A DNA stretch of 58,218 nucleotides from Butyricicoccus pullicaecorum. GTDB taxonomy: Bacteria; Bacillota; Clostridia; Oscillospirales; Butyricicoccaceae. The stretch covers positions 1 to 58,218 of the forward strand of contig JAGZIY010000015.1 of the NCBI GenBank assembly GCA_018365995.1. Direction: 5' to 3'. Made by a program: the position numbers and the translations under genes. Shown piece after piece: positions 15,796 through 24,497 of this stretch; position 1 is the stretch's first letter, and each line of letters opens with the position of its first letter. Below the pieces are notes generated by a model, which was given only the letters and a program-made list of their open reading frames with translations, searched no databases and was not told the origin of the DNA.

Positions 15796-15811
15796 TTTGC
15801 AGGAAGCCCTT

Positions 15812-15834
15812 CCCTGTATACTGACAGGGTTTTT
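15812..15834 (+). terminator. Terminator-like hairpin in the tcdA leader
   Basis: CCCTGT-atactg-ACAGGG followed by TTTTT, between the promoter and the tcdA start. Its position suggests attenuation, but the stem is only 6 bp. Confidence 0.45.
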
Positions 15835-15876
15835 ACACTGTTTTACCAAATCTGTTCAATAAAAGGAATTTATCTC

Positions 15877-16608
15877 ATGATGCAAGAATTTTCGCGCACG
15901 GCATTGCTCCTAGGCACACAGGGTCTGGAGCGACTGGCACAGGCACATGTTGCCGTCTGCGGTGTTGGCGGGGTCGGCGGCGCTGCTGCCGAAGGGCTGG
16001 CACGCGCTGGTGTGGGTGCCATCACTCTAATTGATAACGATACGGTCTCGGTTTCAAACCGCAACCGTCAAATCATCGCCCTCTCCTCAACGACCGGAAA
16101 ACCCAAAACCGAAGTCATGGCAAATCGGATTCAGGACATCAATCCAAATTGTAAGGTTACCCCACTGCAAATGTTCCTCTCTCCAGAAAGTATGCCTGAT
16201 TTATCCGCCTTCGACTATGTAATTGATGCCATTGATACCGTAACCGCAAAACTCCACCTGATTGAAACCTGTGACCGTCTTGGTGTCCCGCTCATTTGCT
16301 CTATGGGAACCGGAAACAAACTCGATCCTACCAAGTTTCAAGTTACAGATATCTATAAAACATCGGTCTGCCCCCTTGCCCGCGTGATTCGGCAGGAATG
16401 TAAAAAACGCAGAATCCGTAAACTCAAGGTTGTTTTCTCTACCGAAGAAGCTGCAAAAATTCCACCTGAGCGCTATACATTATGCCCCAATGAGGCGAAG
16501 GGAACTGCGGGCAGACCTGTTCCTGCAAGTGTTTCATTCGTCCCACCTGTTGCAGGATTTATTCTTGCAGGGGCGGTTATCAAAGATTTAACGGAGGGAT
16601 TTCGATGA
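15877..16608 (+). CDS. tcdA: tRNA threonylcarbamoyladenosine dehydratase
   Basis: E1-like ATP-dependent enzyme that cyclises t6A37 to ct6A in ANN-decoding tRNAs. The 243-residue protein has TALLLGTQGLERL, the nucleotide-binding GVGGVGGAAAEGLARAG, the TLIDNDTVSVSNRNRQI adenylation motif, and DAIDTV...LICSMGTGNKLDP typical of TcdA/CsdL. The late PVPASVSFVPPVAGF block is also typical. The first ATG (15877) has AAGGAAT about 9 nt upstream, and a second ATG follows immediately. Its stop overlaps the next gene by 4 nt. Confidence 0.94.
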   Translation: MMQEFSRTALLLGTQGLERLAQAHVAVCGVGGVGGAAAEGLARAGVGAITLIDNDTVSVSNRNRQIIALSSTTGKPKTEVMANRIQDINPNCKVTPLQMFLSPESMPDLSAFDYVIDAIDTVTAKLHLIETCDRLGVPLICSMGTGNKLDPTKFQVTDIYKTSVCPLARVIRQECKKRRIRKLKVVFSTEEAAKIPPERYTLCPNEAKGTAGRPVPASVSFVPPVAGFILAGAVIKDLTEGFR

Positions 16609-17039
16609 ACATTTTAGTCAGCGCATGTCTGCTTGGCATGAACTGTCGATACGATGGCTCTCATGCCTACTGTCCAGAGCTGGAACGCCTTATGGACGAG
16701 CATATACTCATTCCTGTATGCCCAGAACACCGTGGTGGTCTGGACACCCCACGCGAGCCTGCCGAGCGGCAAGGGGATAAAATTATCGCACGCGATGGCA
16801 CAGATGTAACCGATGCCTTTATTCGCGGCGCGCAGGAAACCCTGCGCCTTGCACGTGAATACAACTGTCGTTACGCAATCTTCAAGGAACGCAGCCCCTC
16901 CTGCGGCGCTGGTGTGATCTATGACGGAAACTTTACCCACACCCGTGTTGTAGGGGACGGAATCACAACACAGCTTCTTCGCGCCAATGGTATCATTGTG
17001 CTTGGAGAAAGCCAAATCGGTGCTCTCCTGCACAAATAA
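16605..17039 (+). CDS. DUF523 family protein
   Basis: A 144-residue YbbK-like DUF523 protein: MNILVSACLLGMNCRYDG, CPEHRGGLDTPREPAE and the ERSPSCG motif are diagnostic. Conserved Cys and Arg residues suggest a metal or nucleotide site, but no activity is established. Translation is coupled to tcdA by an ATGA overlap, so a shared transcript is certain; a link to tRNA modification is only guilt by association. Confidence 0.9.
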   Translation: MNILVSACLLGMNCRYDGSHAYCPELERLMDEHILIPVCPEHRGGLDTPREPAERQGDKIIARDGTDVTDAFIRGAQETLRLAREYNCRYAIFKERSPSCGAGVIYDGNFTHTRVVGDGITTQLLRANGIIVLGESQIGALLHK

Positions 17040-17069
17040 GCAGATTGCTCCGCAGTCAAATTATATGAT

Positions 17070-17104
17070 AACTAAAAAACGCCCATACGGGCGTTTTTTT
17101 AGTT
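17070..17104. terminator. Bidirectional terminator
   Basis: AACTAAAAAACGCCC-ata-CGGGCGTTTTTTTAGTT, between the convergent DUF523 and hemerythrin genes. Confidence 0.93.
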
Positions 17105-17105
17105 A

Positions 17106-17513
17106 TCAACCTTTAGAAGCCTTTATATGTGCAGCAACCTTGGCATCTTCACGCTTGATGTGCGTCACGAGCCAACCGCCTACGTTGGTATTTACCTTGC
17201 CAACCAATGCAACAGTCGGACCTGTGCGCTCTAACTCCTGACAGATTTCACTTACGACTTTCTTATACCCATCGTGCAGTCCCTTATGGCGCACGGCATC
17301 TGGATAGCCAGTCTGTGCCTGAAGCTGTTCCTCATGTGCAAAATGCTTCGCAATATACGATTCCAAAAAACTCATAGTCTGCGCAAGTTGACCACGCCCT
17401 TTTCCCTGTGCACAGGCATCTAAAAGTGCATTGATTGCATCAAACAGTTGGCGATGTTCTCCATCAATAATCGTATTTCCAGTCAACAAATCTGCTGTTA
17501 TCTGATATGTCAT
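17106..17513 (-). CDS. Bacteriohemerythrin
   Basis: A 135-residue four-helix-bundle protein that binds O2 at a di-iron site. The ligand pattern is complete: DGEHRQLF (His, helix A), FLESYIAKHFAHEE (His and Glu), RHKGLHDGYK (His) and THIKRED (His/Asp). In anaerobes such proteins act as O2 scavengers or sensors, or in iron handling. It is monocistronic, with a promoter at 17603-17630. The gap from 17631 to 17742 is AT-rich and holds no gene that I can support. Confidence 0.92.
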   Translation of the reverse strand: MTYQITADLLTGNTIIDGEHRQLFDAINALLDACAQGKGRGQLAQTMSFLESYIAKHFAHEEQLQAQTGYPDAVRHKGLHDGYKKVVSEICQELERTGPTVALVGKVNTNVGGWLVTHIKREDAKVAAHIKASKG

Positions 17514-17602
17514 CTTAGTAAACTCCTCTTGATTTATCCTCTGATGGTAAATAAAATTTCTCTGTACAGTACATTCCTTTTATAAGAATGTTTCCTAAAA
17601 TA

Positions 17603-17630
17603 AGTATACCATTTCAATAGATATTTGCAA
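17603..17630 (-). promoter_or_regulatory. Promoter of the hemerythrin gene
   Basis: Minus strand: TTGCAA (17630-17625), 16-bp spacer, TATACT (17608-17603). Confidence 0.65.
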
Positions 17631-17742
17631 GTATATCCACACAAAAAAATCTATAAAATTTGGTGCATTTTACAAAATCTTTTTACAAATTTGTGCAAAA
17701 AGCTGTCCCTTATCTGACAACCTATACAAAATTAGAAGCTGT

Positions 17743-18630
17743 CTATTCTTCTGCTTGTTGAGATGCCAGCAGCACACTGGTTTCCTGCTTTTGCGCAAAA
17801 TCCAGCCAGATTTCCGGTGCTTCGCTCAGACGTTCAATTTCGCTGACGCTGATTACATCGTCCATAGAAACACCATATAAAATCCGGCGGCAGGCAAAAC
17901 CATCTTCTCCGTAGACTGTTACGGTTCGGTTTTGCTGCATACCATCATGAATGACACAGTTTTCTGTCTCTCTGCCAAGTCGGTCATAGTAATATTGCAT
18001 CCGATACGTATCTTTCTCTCTCCAGAGCGGCTTTCCTGCATCGTCATAACAAGTTAAATCTGGTGATAATTCTCCCTGCACTACCGTGCGAACGATGGTT
18101 CCCTGCTCCGTCTGCTCTCGGGTATAGGTTTCCTTCGCAATTGGCTGACCTGCTTGATATGTGGTTTTTTCAGAGACTCCATCTGCTCCATACTGGTACG
18201 CATAGGTCTGCTCTGTATCCTGTACGCCCTCTAAAGTGCGCGCCTGATACTGCCAGCTTTCCTTTTCGCCCTTTTCATTATAGGTGTACACACTATGTAC
18301 AAAGCGCTTATCCTCATCATAGCTTGCCACCTCGATCTTATTTCCCTGTGCATCATAGGTAGATATGGTGATGATCGGGCTATCCTCCTCCAGAATGGAT
18401 ACCACTGTATCCCCCTCTGCATTATATCCCTGTGTGATAGAGATATCATCACCCATTTTATTCTTTTGTGTTTCCCGTTCCCAGCGCACAACGGTATTAT
18501 ATGGCTGCGCAGCAGGATCAAGACGCATACCTGCACTTGCCTCACTCTGTGGTCTTCCACTTGCCACAAAACAAAAAACAGTCACAGCAAATACACATAA
18601 AGCGATGGCTCCGATCCGTTTCCAACGCAT
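17743..18630 (-). CDS. Secreted protein with YD/RHS-like repeats
   Basis: A 295-residue exported protein with a signal peptide or anchor at residues 7-24 and a sequence made of degenerate YD-type repeats. Units such as TYDAQGNKIEVASYDE, TYNEKGEKESWQYQ, CYDDAGKPLWREKDTY and YYDRLGRETENCVIHDG recur about every 25 residues. Such repeats form beta-structures in RHS and wall-associated proteins. There is no toxin domain at the C-terminus. The function is unknown; a surface binding or structural role is plausible. Confidence 0.75.
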   Translation of the reverse strand: MRWKRIGAIALCVFAVTVFCFVASGRPQSEASAGMRLDPAAQPYNTVVRWERETQKNKMGDDISITQGYNAEGDTVVSILEEDSPIITISTYDAQGNKIEVASYDEDKRFVHSVYTYNEKGEKESWQYQARTLEGVQDTEQTYAYQYGADGVSEKTTYQAGQPIAKETYTREQTEQGTIVRTVVQGELSPDLTCYDDAGKPLWREKDTYRMQYYYDRLGRETENCVIHDGMQQNRTVTVYGEDGFACRRILYGVSMDDVISVSEIERLSEAPEIWLDFAQKQETSVLLASQQAEE

Positions 18631-18696
18631 ATCTAAAATTCCTCCTCTGCATGAATAACCATCTTAAAACAGACAGCCATTTGACATACTGTTTCT

Positions 18697-18725
18697 AGTG
18701 TAAATGCTTTTTCAGAAAAATACAA
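18697..18725 (-). promoter_or_regulatory. Promoter of the YD-repeat protein gene
   Basis: Minus strand: TTGTAT (18725-18720), 17-bp spacer, TACACT (18702-18697). Confidence 0.5.
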
Positions 18726-18760
18726 GGAACATTCTGTGAATTTTGTTTCCATTTTGCACA

Positions 18761-18789
18761 AAAAAGCCGCCCTTTTGGACGGCTTTTTT
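18761..18789 (-). terminator. Terminator of nifJ
   Basis: AAAAAGCCGCCC-ttttg-GACGGCTTTTTT stem-loop, 19 nt past the nifJ stop codon. Confidence 0.9.
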
Positions 18790-18807
18790 GAAATATTATA
18801 ATGATAC

Positions 18808-21800
18808 TTAGTCGATGCTGTACAGAGCCTGCAACTTTTGCAGATGTGTGAATCTCTTCTTGGACTCCTCTTCTGCTTCGGTAAACAGCTTTTCTGCACG
18901 CTCTGGGAAGGAGCGGGTCAATGCAGAATAGCGTGCCTCATTCATGATAAAGTCACGGTAGCTTGCAGTCGGCTCCTTGGACTCAAGGGTAAATGGATTC
19001 TTGCCCTCAGCCTTGAGTGCCGGATTGAAGCGGAACATGTTCCAGTAGCCGCAATCAACAGCCTTCTTCATCTCGCTCATGCAGTTGGTCATGCCGCCCT
19101 TGATGGAGTGCATCTCACAAGGTGCATATCCAATGATGAGAGACGGTCCCGGATAAGCCTCAGCCTCAGCAATTGCCTTTAAGGTCTGTGCGGGATTTGC
19201 ACCCATTGCAATCTGTGCTACATAAACATAGCCATAACTCATTGCAATTTCAGCCAGAGACTTCTTGCCAATCGTCTTACCAGCAGCAGCAAACTGTGCA
19301 ACTGCGCCGATGTTGGTTGCCTTGGAAGCCTGTCCGCCCGTGTTGGAGTATACCTCGGTATCGAATACCATAACGTTCACGTCCTCACCAGAAGCCAGAA
19401 CATGATCCAGACCGCCAAAGCCGATATCGTATGCCCAGCCGTCGCCGCCAAAGATCCAGATAGACTTCTTGGACAGATATTCCTTCTCAGACAGAACGTC
19501 CTTGCACAGTGCGCAGCCAGCAGCAGCGCCCTTCTCCAGTTCTGCTACGAGTGCCTTCGTTGCCTCTGTATTGGCAGCGCCGTCCTCCTTGGTCTCCATG
19601 AACTTCGCAATTGCAGCCTTTGCCTCAGCCGGAGTATTCTCAGACTGTGCCATTTCTTCGAGTTTTGCAATCAGGCGGTCACGAATTGCCTTCTGACCAT
19701 AGTACATACCAAGACCGTGCTCTGCATTATCCTCGAACAAGGAGTTTGCCCAAGCCGGACCGCAGCCGTTCTTATCAACGGTATACGGAGAGGTAGCAGC
19801 TGGGCCACCCCAGATGGAAGAACATCCAGTTGCGTTAGAGATATACATACGATCGCCGCAAACCTGTGTGATCAGACGTGCATACGCAGTTTCAGCACAG
19901 CCTGCACAAGAACCGGAGAACTCGAGCAGAGGAGTCTTGAACTGAGAATCCTTAACAGACTTGTTGGAGATCATCTCGTCCTTCTCGGAAACCTTAGCAA
20001 CCATATAGTCGAAAGTATCCTGCTGTGCAGCCTCCTGCTCCTGCGGAACCATAGACAGAGACTTGGTCGGACAAATACCCACACAAACGCCGCAGCCCAT
20101 GCAGTCAAGCGGAGAAATTGCCAGAGCGTACTTATAAATACCCTTGCCCTTGCCAGCCTTGATATCAACGATCTTCGTTGCTTCCGGTGCAGCAGCAGCT
20201 TCTTCCTCAGTCAGCGCGAATGGACGAATGGTCGCATGCGGGCAGACATAAGCACACTGGTTACACTGGATACAAGTTACCTCATTCCATGTCGGAACAG
20301 TAACCGCAACACCGCGCTTCTCATAAGCAGCAGCGCCCTGTTCAAATGTGCCGTCTACATGATCGCCAGCGAATGCGGATACCGGCAGGGAGTCACCGTC
20401 CATACGGCCAACAGGCTCCATGATATCCTCAACCATCTTAACGGTCTTTTCGCGGCCAACGAGTGCCTCACCCTTTGCCTCGTCCTGCGCATCGGCCCAA
20501 GAAGCCGGTACATCGATCTTGACAAATGCGGTTGCACCTGCATCGATTGCCTTGTGGTTCATATCAACCACATCCTGACCCTTCTTCAAGTAGGACTTGG
20601 TTGCAGCATCCTTCATGAAACGAATCGCTTCCTCAGAAGGCATTACCTTAGCCAGCGCGAAGAATGCAGACTGCAGAATGGTATTGGTACGCTTGCCCAT
20701 ACCAATTTCAATTGCAAGGTCGATTGCATTGATGGTATAGAGCTGAATGTTGTTCTTTGCAATATAGCGCTTCTCAGAAGCTGCCAGATGATGGGAAAGC
20801 TCCTCTGGAGTCCACTGGCAGTTAATCAGGAATACGCCGCCCGGCTTTACGTCGCGCACGATTGGGAAGTGCTTTGTGATGTAAGACGGATTGTGGCAGG
20901 CAACAAAGTCTGCCTTATTGATATAGTATGGGCTCTTGATCGGCTTGTCACCAAAACGCAGATGCGAAACGGTTACGCCGCCGGTCTTTTTGGAGTCATA
21001 CTGGAAATATGCCTGAACATACTTGTCTGTATGGTCACCGATGATTTTGATGGAGTTCTTGTTTGCACCAACCGTACCATCGCCGCCAAGACCCCAGAAC
21101 TTACATTCCGTAGTGCCCTGTGCTGCGGTGTTCGGGGACGGCTGCTCCTCCAGAGAGAGATAGGTCACGTCATCGGTGATGCCCAGCGTAAACATGTGCT
21201 TCGGCGCGTCCTTCTTCAGTTCGTCGTAAACAGCAAATACAGAGGATGGCGGGGTATCCTTGGAGCCCAGACCATAACGACCACCAGTTACAACGATGTC
21301 GTTCTTGCCTGCATTGCGCAGAGCGGTTACAACGTCGAGGTAGAGCGGCTCGCCCTGTGCGCCCGGCTCCTTGGTGCGGTCGAGTACTGCAATCTTCTTT
21401 GCACTCTCCGGAATCGCTGCAACAAACTTATCTGCTGCAAACGGACGGTACAGGCGGATCTTAACCAGACCAACCTTCTCACCATGTGCGGTCAGGTAGT
21501 CAATGACCTCCTCTGCCACATCACAGATGGAGCCCATTGCGATGATCACACGCTCAGCGTCCGGTGCACCATAATAGTTAAACAGCTGATAATCAGTGCC
21601 AAGCTTTGCATTGACCTTGCCCATATACTCTTCTACGATTGCAGGAACTGCATCATAGTACTTGTTGCAAGCCTCGCGGTGCTGGAAGAAGATATCACCG
21701 TTCTCATGAGAGCCGCGCATAACCGGATGCTCCGGATTGAGGGCACGCTTACGGAATGCTTCCACAGCCTCCATGTCGCACATCTCAGCCAGATCGTCGT

Positions 21801-22362
21801 AATCCCATACCTGAATCTTCTGAATCTCGTGGGAAGTACGGAAGCCGTCAAAGAAGTTAATGAAAGGTACACGGGACTTCAGTGTTGCAAGATGTGCAAC
21901 AGCAGACAAATCCATGACTTCCTGTGGGTTGGTTTCGCAGAGCATTGCAAAGCCGACCTGGCGGCAAGCCATAACGTCAGAGTGGTCACCGAAAATGTTG
22001 AGCGCATGAGAAGCAACCGTACGCGCGGAAACATGGAATACACAGGGAAGCAGCTCGCCCGCAATCTTATACATGTTCGGGATCATAAGCAGCAGACCCT
22101 GAGAAGCTGTGTAGGTGGTGGTCAGTGCACCAGCTGCCAGTGAGCCATGCACAGTACCAGCAGCACCGGCCTCGGACTGCATCTCGATTACCTTCACGGT
22201 CGTACCGAAGATGTTCTTCTGGCCAGCGGCTGCCCACTGGTCAACGTTGTCTGCCATGGGGCTGGAAGGGGTAATCGGGTAGATACCCGCAACCTCAGTA
22301 AATGCATACGACACATGTGCCGCAGCAGTGTTACCGTCCATGGACTTCATTTTTCTTGCCAT
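18808..22362 (-). CDS. nifJ: Pyruvate:ferredoxin (flavodoxin) oxidoreductase
   Basis: Oxidatively decarboxylates pyruvate to acetyl-CoA and CO2, reducing ferredoxin; it is central to clostridial fermentation. The 1184-residue single-chain form has all domains: YPITPSSPMADNVD (TPP domain I), a CoA/transketolase-C domain, the gamma domain (GLGGDGTVGANKNSIKI), a double 4Fe-4S ferredoxin domain (CIQCNQCAYVCP and CMGCGVCVGICP), and the TPP-binding region with the proximal-cluster Cys (SGSCAGCAETAY, NATGCSSIWGG, GGDGWAYDIGFGGLDH). The ATG at 22362 follows AAGGAGG by about 10 nt. It is monocistronic, with a strong promoter (22461-22490) and terminator. Confidence 0.97.
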   Translation of the reverse strand: MARKMKSMDGNTAAAHVSYAFTEVAGIYPITPSSPMADNVDQWAAAGQKNIFGTTVKVIEMQSEAGAAGTVHGSLAAGALTTTYTASQGLLLMIPNMYKIAGELLPCVFHVSARTVASHALNIFGDHSDVMACRQVGFAMLCETNPQEVMDLSAVAHLATLKSRVPFINFFDGFRTSHEIQKIQVWDYDDLAEMCDMEAVEAFRKRALNPEHPVMRGSHENGDIFFQHREACNKYYDAVPAIVEEYMGKVNAKLGTDYQLFNYYGAPDAERVIIAMGSICDVAEEVIDYLTAHGEKVGLVKIRLYRPFAADKFVAAIPESAKKIAVLDRTKEPGAQGEPLYLDVVTALRNAGKNDIVVTGGRYGLGSKDTPPSSVFAVYDELKKDAPKHMFTLGITDDVTYLSLEEQPSPNTAAQGTTECKFWGLGGDGTVGANKNSIKIIGDHTDKYVQAYFQYDSKKTGGVTVSHLRFGDKPIKSPYYINKADFVACHNPSYITKHFPIVRDVKPGGVFLINCQWTPEELSHHLAASEKRYIAKNNIQLYTINAIDLAIEIGMGKRTNTILQSAFFALAKVMPSEEAIRFMKDAATKSYLKKGQDVVDMNHKAIDAGATAFVKIDVPASWADAQDEAKGEALVGREKTVKMVEDIMEPVGRMDGDSLPVSAFAGDHVDGTFEQGAAAYEKRGVAVTVPTWNEVTCIQCNQCAYVCPHATIRPFALTEEEAAAAPEATKIVDIKAGKGKGIYKYALAISPLDCMGCGVCVGICPTKSLSMVPQEQEAAQQDTFDYMVAKVSEKDEMISNKSVKDSQFKTPLLEFSGSCAGCAETAYARLITQVCGDRMYISNATGCSSIWGGPAATSPYTVDKNGCGPAWANSLFEDNAEHGLGMYYGQKAIRDRLIAKLEEMAQSENTPAEAKAAIAKFMETKEDGAANTEATKALVAELEKGAAAGCALCKDVLSEKEYLSKKSIWIFGGDGWAYDIGFGGLDHVLASGEDVNVMVFDTEVYSNTGGQASKATNIGAVAQFAAAGKTIGKKSLAEIAMSYGYVYVAQIAMGANPAQTLKAIAEAEAYPGPSLIIGYAPCEMHSIKGGMTNCMSEMKKAVDCGYWNMFRFNPALKAEGKNPFTLESKEPTASYRDFIMNEARYSALTRSFPERAEKLFTEAEEESKKRFTHLQKLQALYSID

Positions 22363-22460
22363 GTTTTGAAATCCTCCTTGATGGAAATTACGGATTGACG
22401 AAAAAAGCAGAACGACGCACCATCGGTGCGGTTCTAAAAGCAAAATACGTTACCGTTAAT

Positions 22461-22490
22461 ATTTTATCACACTTCACATCATTATGTAAA
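22461..22490 (-). promoter_or_regulatory. Promoter of nifJ
   Basis: Minus strand: TTTACA (22490-22485), 18-bp spacer, TAAAAT (22466-22461). Confidence 0.65.
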
Positions 22491-22539
22491 CCCGTCCACT
22501 ATGAGATTTTGTGATTTCTCTTGTATTTTCAGAAAATTC

Positions 22540-22569
22540 TTGGCAAACACAGGAAAAGTATATTATATT
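22540..22569 (+). promoter_or_regulatory. Promoter of comM
   Basis: TTGGCA (22540-22545), then TATATT at 22564-22569 with an 18-bp spacer. Confidence 0.5.
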
Positions 22570-22607
22570 ACTATCATATACTTGCATATTTTCGGGGAGG
22601 TATTGGT

Positions 22608-24131
22608 ATGGTTTCCTTGGTTCACTCTGCCGGTCTGACCGGTATCGAAGGATATATTGTTTCTGTGGAATGCTTTTTTTCCTCTGGACTTCCGCGTCTG
22701 GATATTGTCGGGCTGCCGGATAAGGCGGTGTCCGAAGCAGGCGAACGGGTGCGTGCCGCAATCAAATCGTCCGGCTATGAATGGCCTGTCTCACGGGTCA
22801 CGGTCAATCTGGCGCCTGCTGATGTGCGCAAGGAGGGACCTGTCTATGATTTGCCCATTTTACTATCCATTCTTTCCGCATCAGGTCAAATCAGCCCTCC
22901 AAAACAAAACACCATGTTTTTAGGAGAGCTTTCCCTCACCGGTGCACTGCGTCCTGTTCGTGGTGCCCTCTCTATGGTGCTGGCTGCACGGGACGCCGGC
23001 TTTGAGCGTGTGTACCTGCCCGCCGCCAATGCTGCTGAAGCAGCCTTTGCCTCAGATATTACAATCTGCCCTGTCGAAACACTTTCCTCTCTGCTTTCAC
23101 ACCTATCCGATAATATCCCTCTGCCTGACTGTTCCATCGCCACGCCGCAGTCGCCACCGCCAGAGATTCCGGATTTTTGTGATGTTCTCGGTCAGCAAAC
23201 CGTCAAGCGTGCCTTTGAAATCGCTGCTGCCGGCGGGCATAATATCCTGTTGTCCGGCTCCCCCGGCTCCGGTAAAAGCATGATGGCAAAACGCTTCGTC
23301 GGAATCCTCCCTCCACTCTCCGAATCTGAGCAATTGGAAGTCATTCGTATTTGGTCAGCTGTGGGACGCGGCAGCGAGGCGGCTCAGCTGACCACCCGTC
23401 CCATACGGACACCGCACCACACCATTTCTGCACAGGCGCTTGCTGGCGGATCGGCTTCTGCCTCTCGACTTCCACTTCCGGGTGATATTTCCCTTGCGCA
23501 TAATGGTGTCCTGTTCTTAGATGAACTGCCTGAATTTCATCGCAATGTTTTGGAGGTGCTGCGTCAGCCCCTAGAAGATGGCGTTGTCTCTATTTCCCGT
23601 ACCGCGGGCAAGGTCACTTATCCTGCACGATTTCAGTTGATTGCCGCAATGAATCCGTGTAAATGCGGCTGGTATGGCACACCGCGCTGTACCTGCTCGC
23701 CTGCTGATGTCGCAAAATATCTGCGCCGTCTTTCCGGTCCGCTGCTCGACCGCATCGACCTTCAGGTTGCTGTCCAACCGGTCTCCTACGCCGCACTTGC
23801 AGCACGCGGGGAGCGAAATGAAGAAAATTCTGCAACCATTCGGGCGCGTGTGTATAGAGCCCACAATCTGCAAACTGCCCGTTTCCAGTCCACTGCTATT
23901 CATTATAATGCACAGATTCCTCCCTCTCACATGGCAACTTTTTGCCCCATAGATGCCGAGGGTCAAAAAATGCTGGAGGCTGCTTTTTCTCGACTTGGTC
24001 TGACCGCCCGTGCCTATGACAGACTGCTCCGTGTTGCGCGCACCATTGCCGACCTCAATCAGTCAGATATCATACGCGCTCCTCATATTGCAGAGGCTCT
24101 CAGCTATCGTACCCTTGACCGCATGATATGA
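22608..24131 (+). CDS. comM: YifB/ComM family AAA ATPase (Mg chelatase-like)
   Basis: A hexameric helicase-like ATPase; ComM promotes branch migration of integrated donor DNA in natural transformation. The 507 residues comprise a Lon-like N-terminal domain (GYIVSVECFFSSGLP, VGLPDKAVSEAGERVRAAI), the AAA core with Walker A GSPGSGKSMMAKR and Walker B GVLFLDELPEF, and a C-terminal Mg-chelatase-like part with four Cys around NPCKCGWYGTPRCTC, a zinc-ribbon-like insertion usual in this family. The ATG at 22608 follows GGGGAGG. It is not proof of competence, since comM is widespread in non-competent species. Confidence 0.94.
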   Translation: MVSLVHSAGLTGIEGYIVSVECFFSSGLPRLDIVGLPDKAVSEAGERVRAAIKSSGYEWPVSRVTVNLAPADVRKEGPVYDLPILLSILSASGQISPPKQNTMFLGELSLTGALRPVRGALSMVLAARDAGFERVYLPAANAAEAAFASDITICPVETLSSLLSHLSDNIPLPDCSIATPQSPPPEIPDFCDVLGQQTVKRAFEIAAAGGHNILLSGSPGSGKSMMAKRFVGILPPLSESEQLEVIRIWSAVGRGSEAAQLTTRPIRTPHHTISAQALAGGSASASRLPLPGDISLAHNGVLFLDELPEFHRNVLEVLRQPLEDGVVSISRTAGKVTYPARFQLIAAMNPCKCGWYGTPRCTCSPADVAKYLRRLSGPLLDRIDLQVAVQPVSYAALAARGERNEENSATIRARVYRAHNLQTARFQSTAIHYNAQIPPSHMATFCPIDAEGQKMLEAAFSRLGLTARAYDRLLRVARTIADLNQSDIIRAPHIAEALSYRTLDRMI

Positions 24132-24497
24132 TTACTTTTTGTTATTTTCATTTTTATTATTTTATTTGTGGATAACCCTGTGGACTGTGTGTACAACTTT
24201 TTATCTATTCTATTTTTCCCACATTTTTTCTAAAATAGTTGCATTTTATTGCATTTTTCTCTCTTTTTTCTTCTGTTTTGTGTAATCACTTTTCCACCTC
24301 ATACACAGAGTTATCCCCAAGGGGCTGTCCTTTCTGAATCCGGCACATTCCAATGAGTGGAACAAAGCCAAGTGATTTTCGTCAATATAATTGACATTTT
24401 ATATGGAATATGATGTAATGAATCTGTAACCAAATTGTAATTTTTCTTTTCCACCGTTATCTTAACAAAACGGGCTCAGAAAGGAGTTTTCATAAAA
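24132..24497. other. AT-rich intergenic region with DnaA-box-like sites
   Basis: This 366-bp gap has no gene that I can support. It contains a perfect DnaA box on the minus strand (TGTGGATAA, 24167-24175) and TTATCCCCA (24311-24319, one mismatch), in a T-rich setting. The promoter of the M15 peptidase gene lies at its end. Two sites are too few to call an origin. Confidence 0.5.
24391..24419 (+). promoter_or_regulatory. Promoter of the M15 peptidase gene
   Basis: TTGACA (24391-24396), 17-bp spacer, TGTAAT (24414-24419). The 5' leader would be about 70 nt. Confidence 0.65.

Noticed and set aside
19402..22143. Long open frame (913 codons) on the plus strand
   Set aside because: It is the antisense of nifJ, whose protein is unmistakable; high coding bias on the other strand makes such open frames.
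24132..24497. Replication origin
   Set aside because: Only one perfect and one near DnaA box, and no dnaA, dnaN or rpmH nearby.
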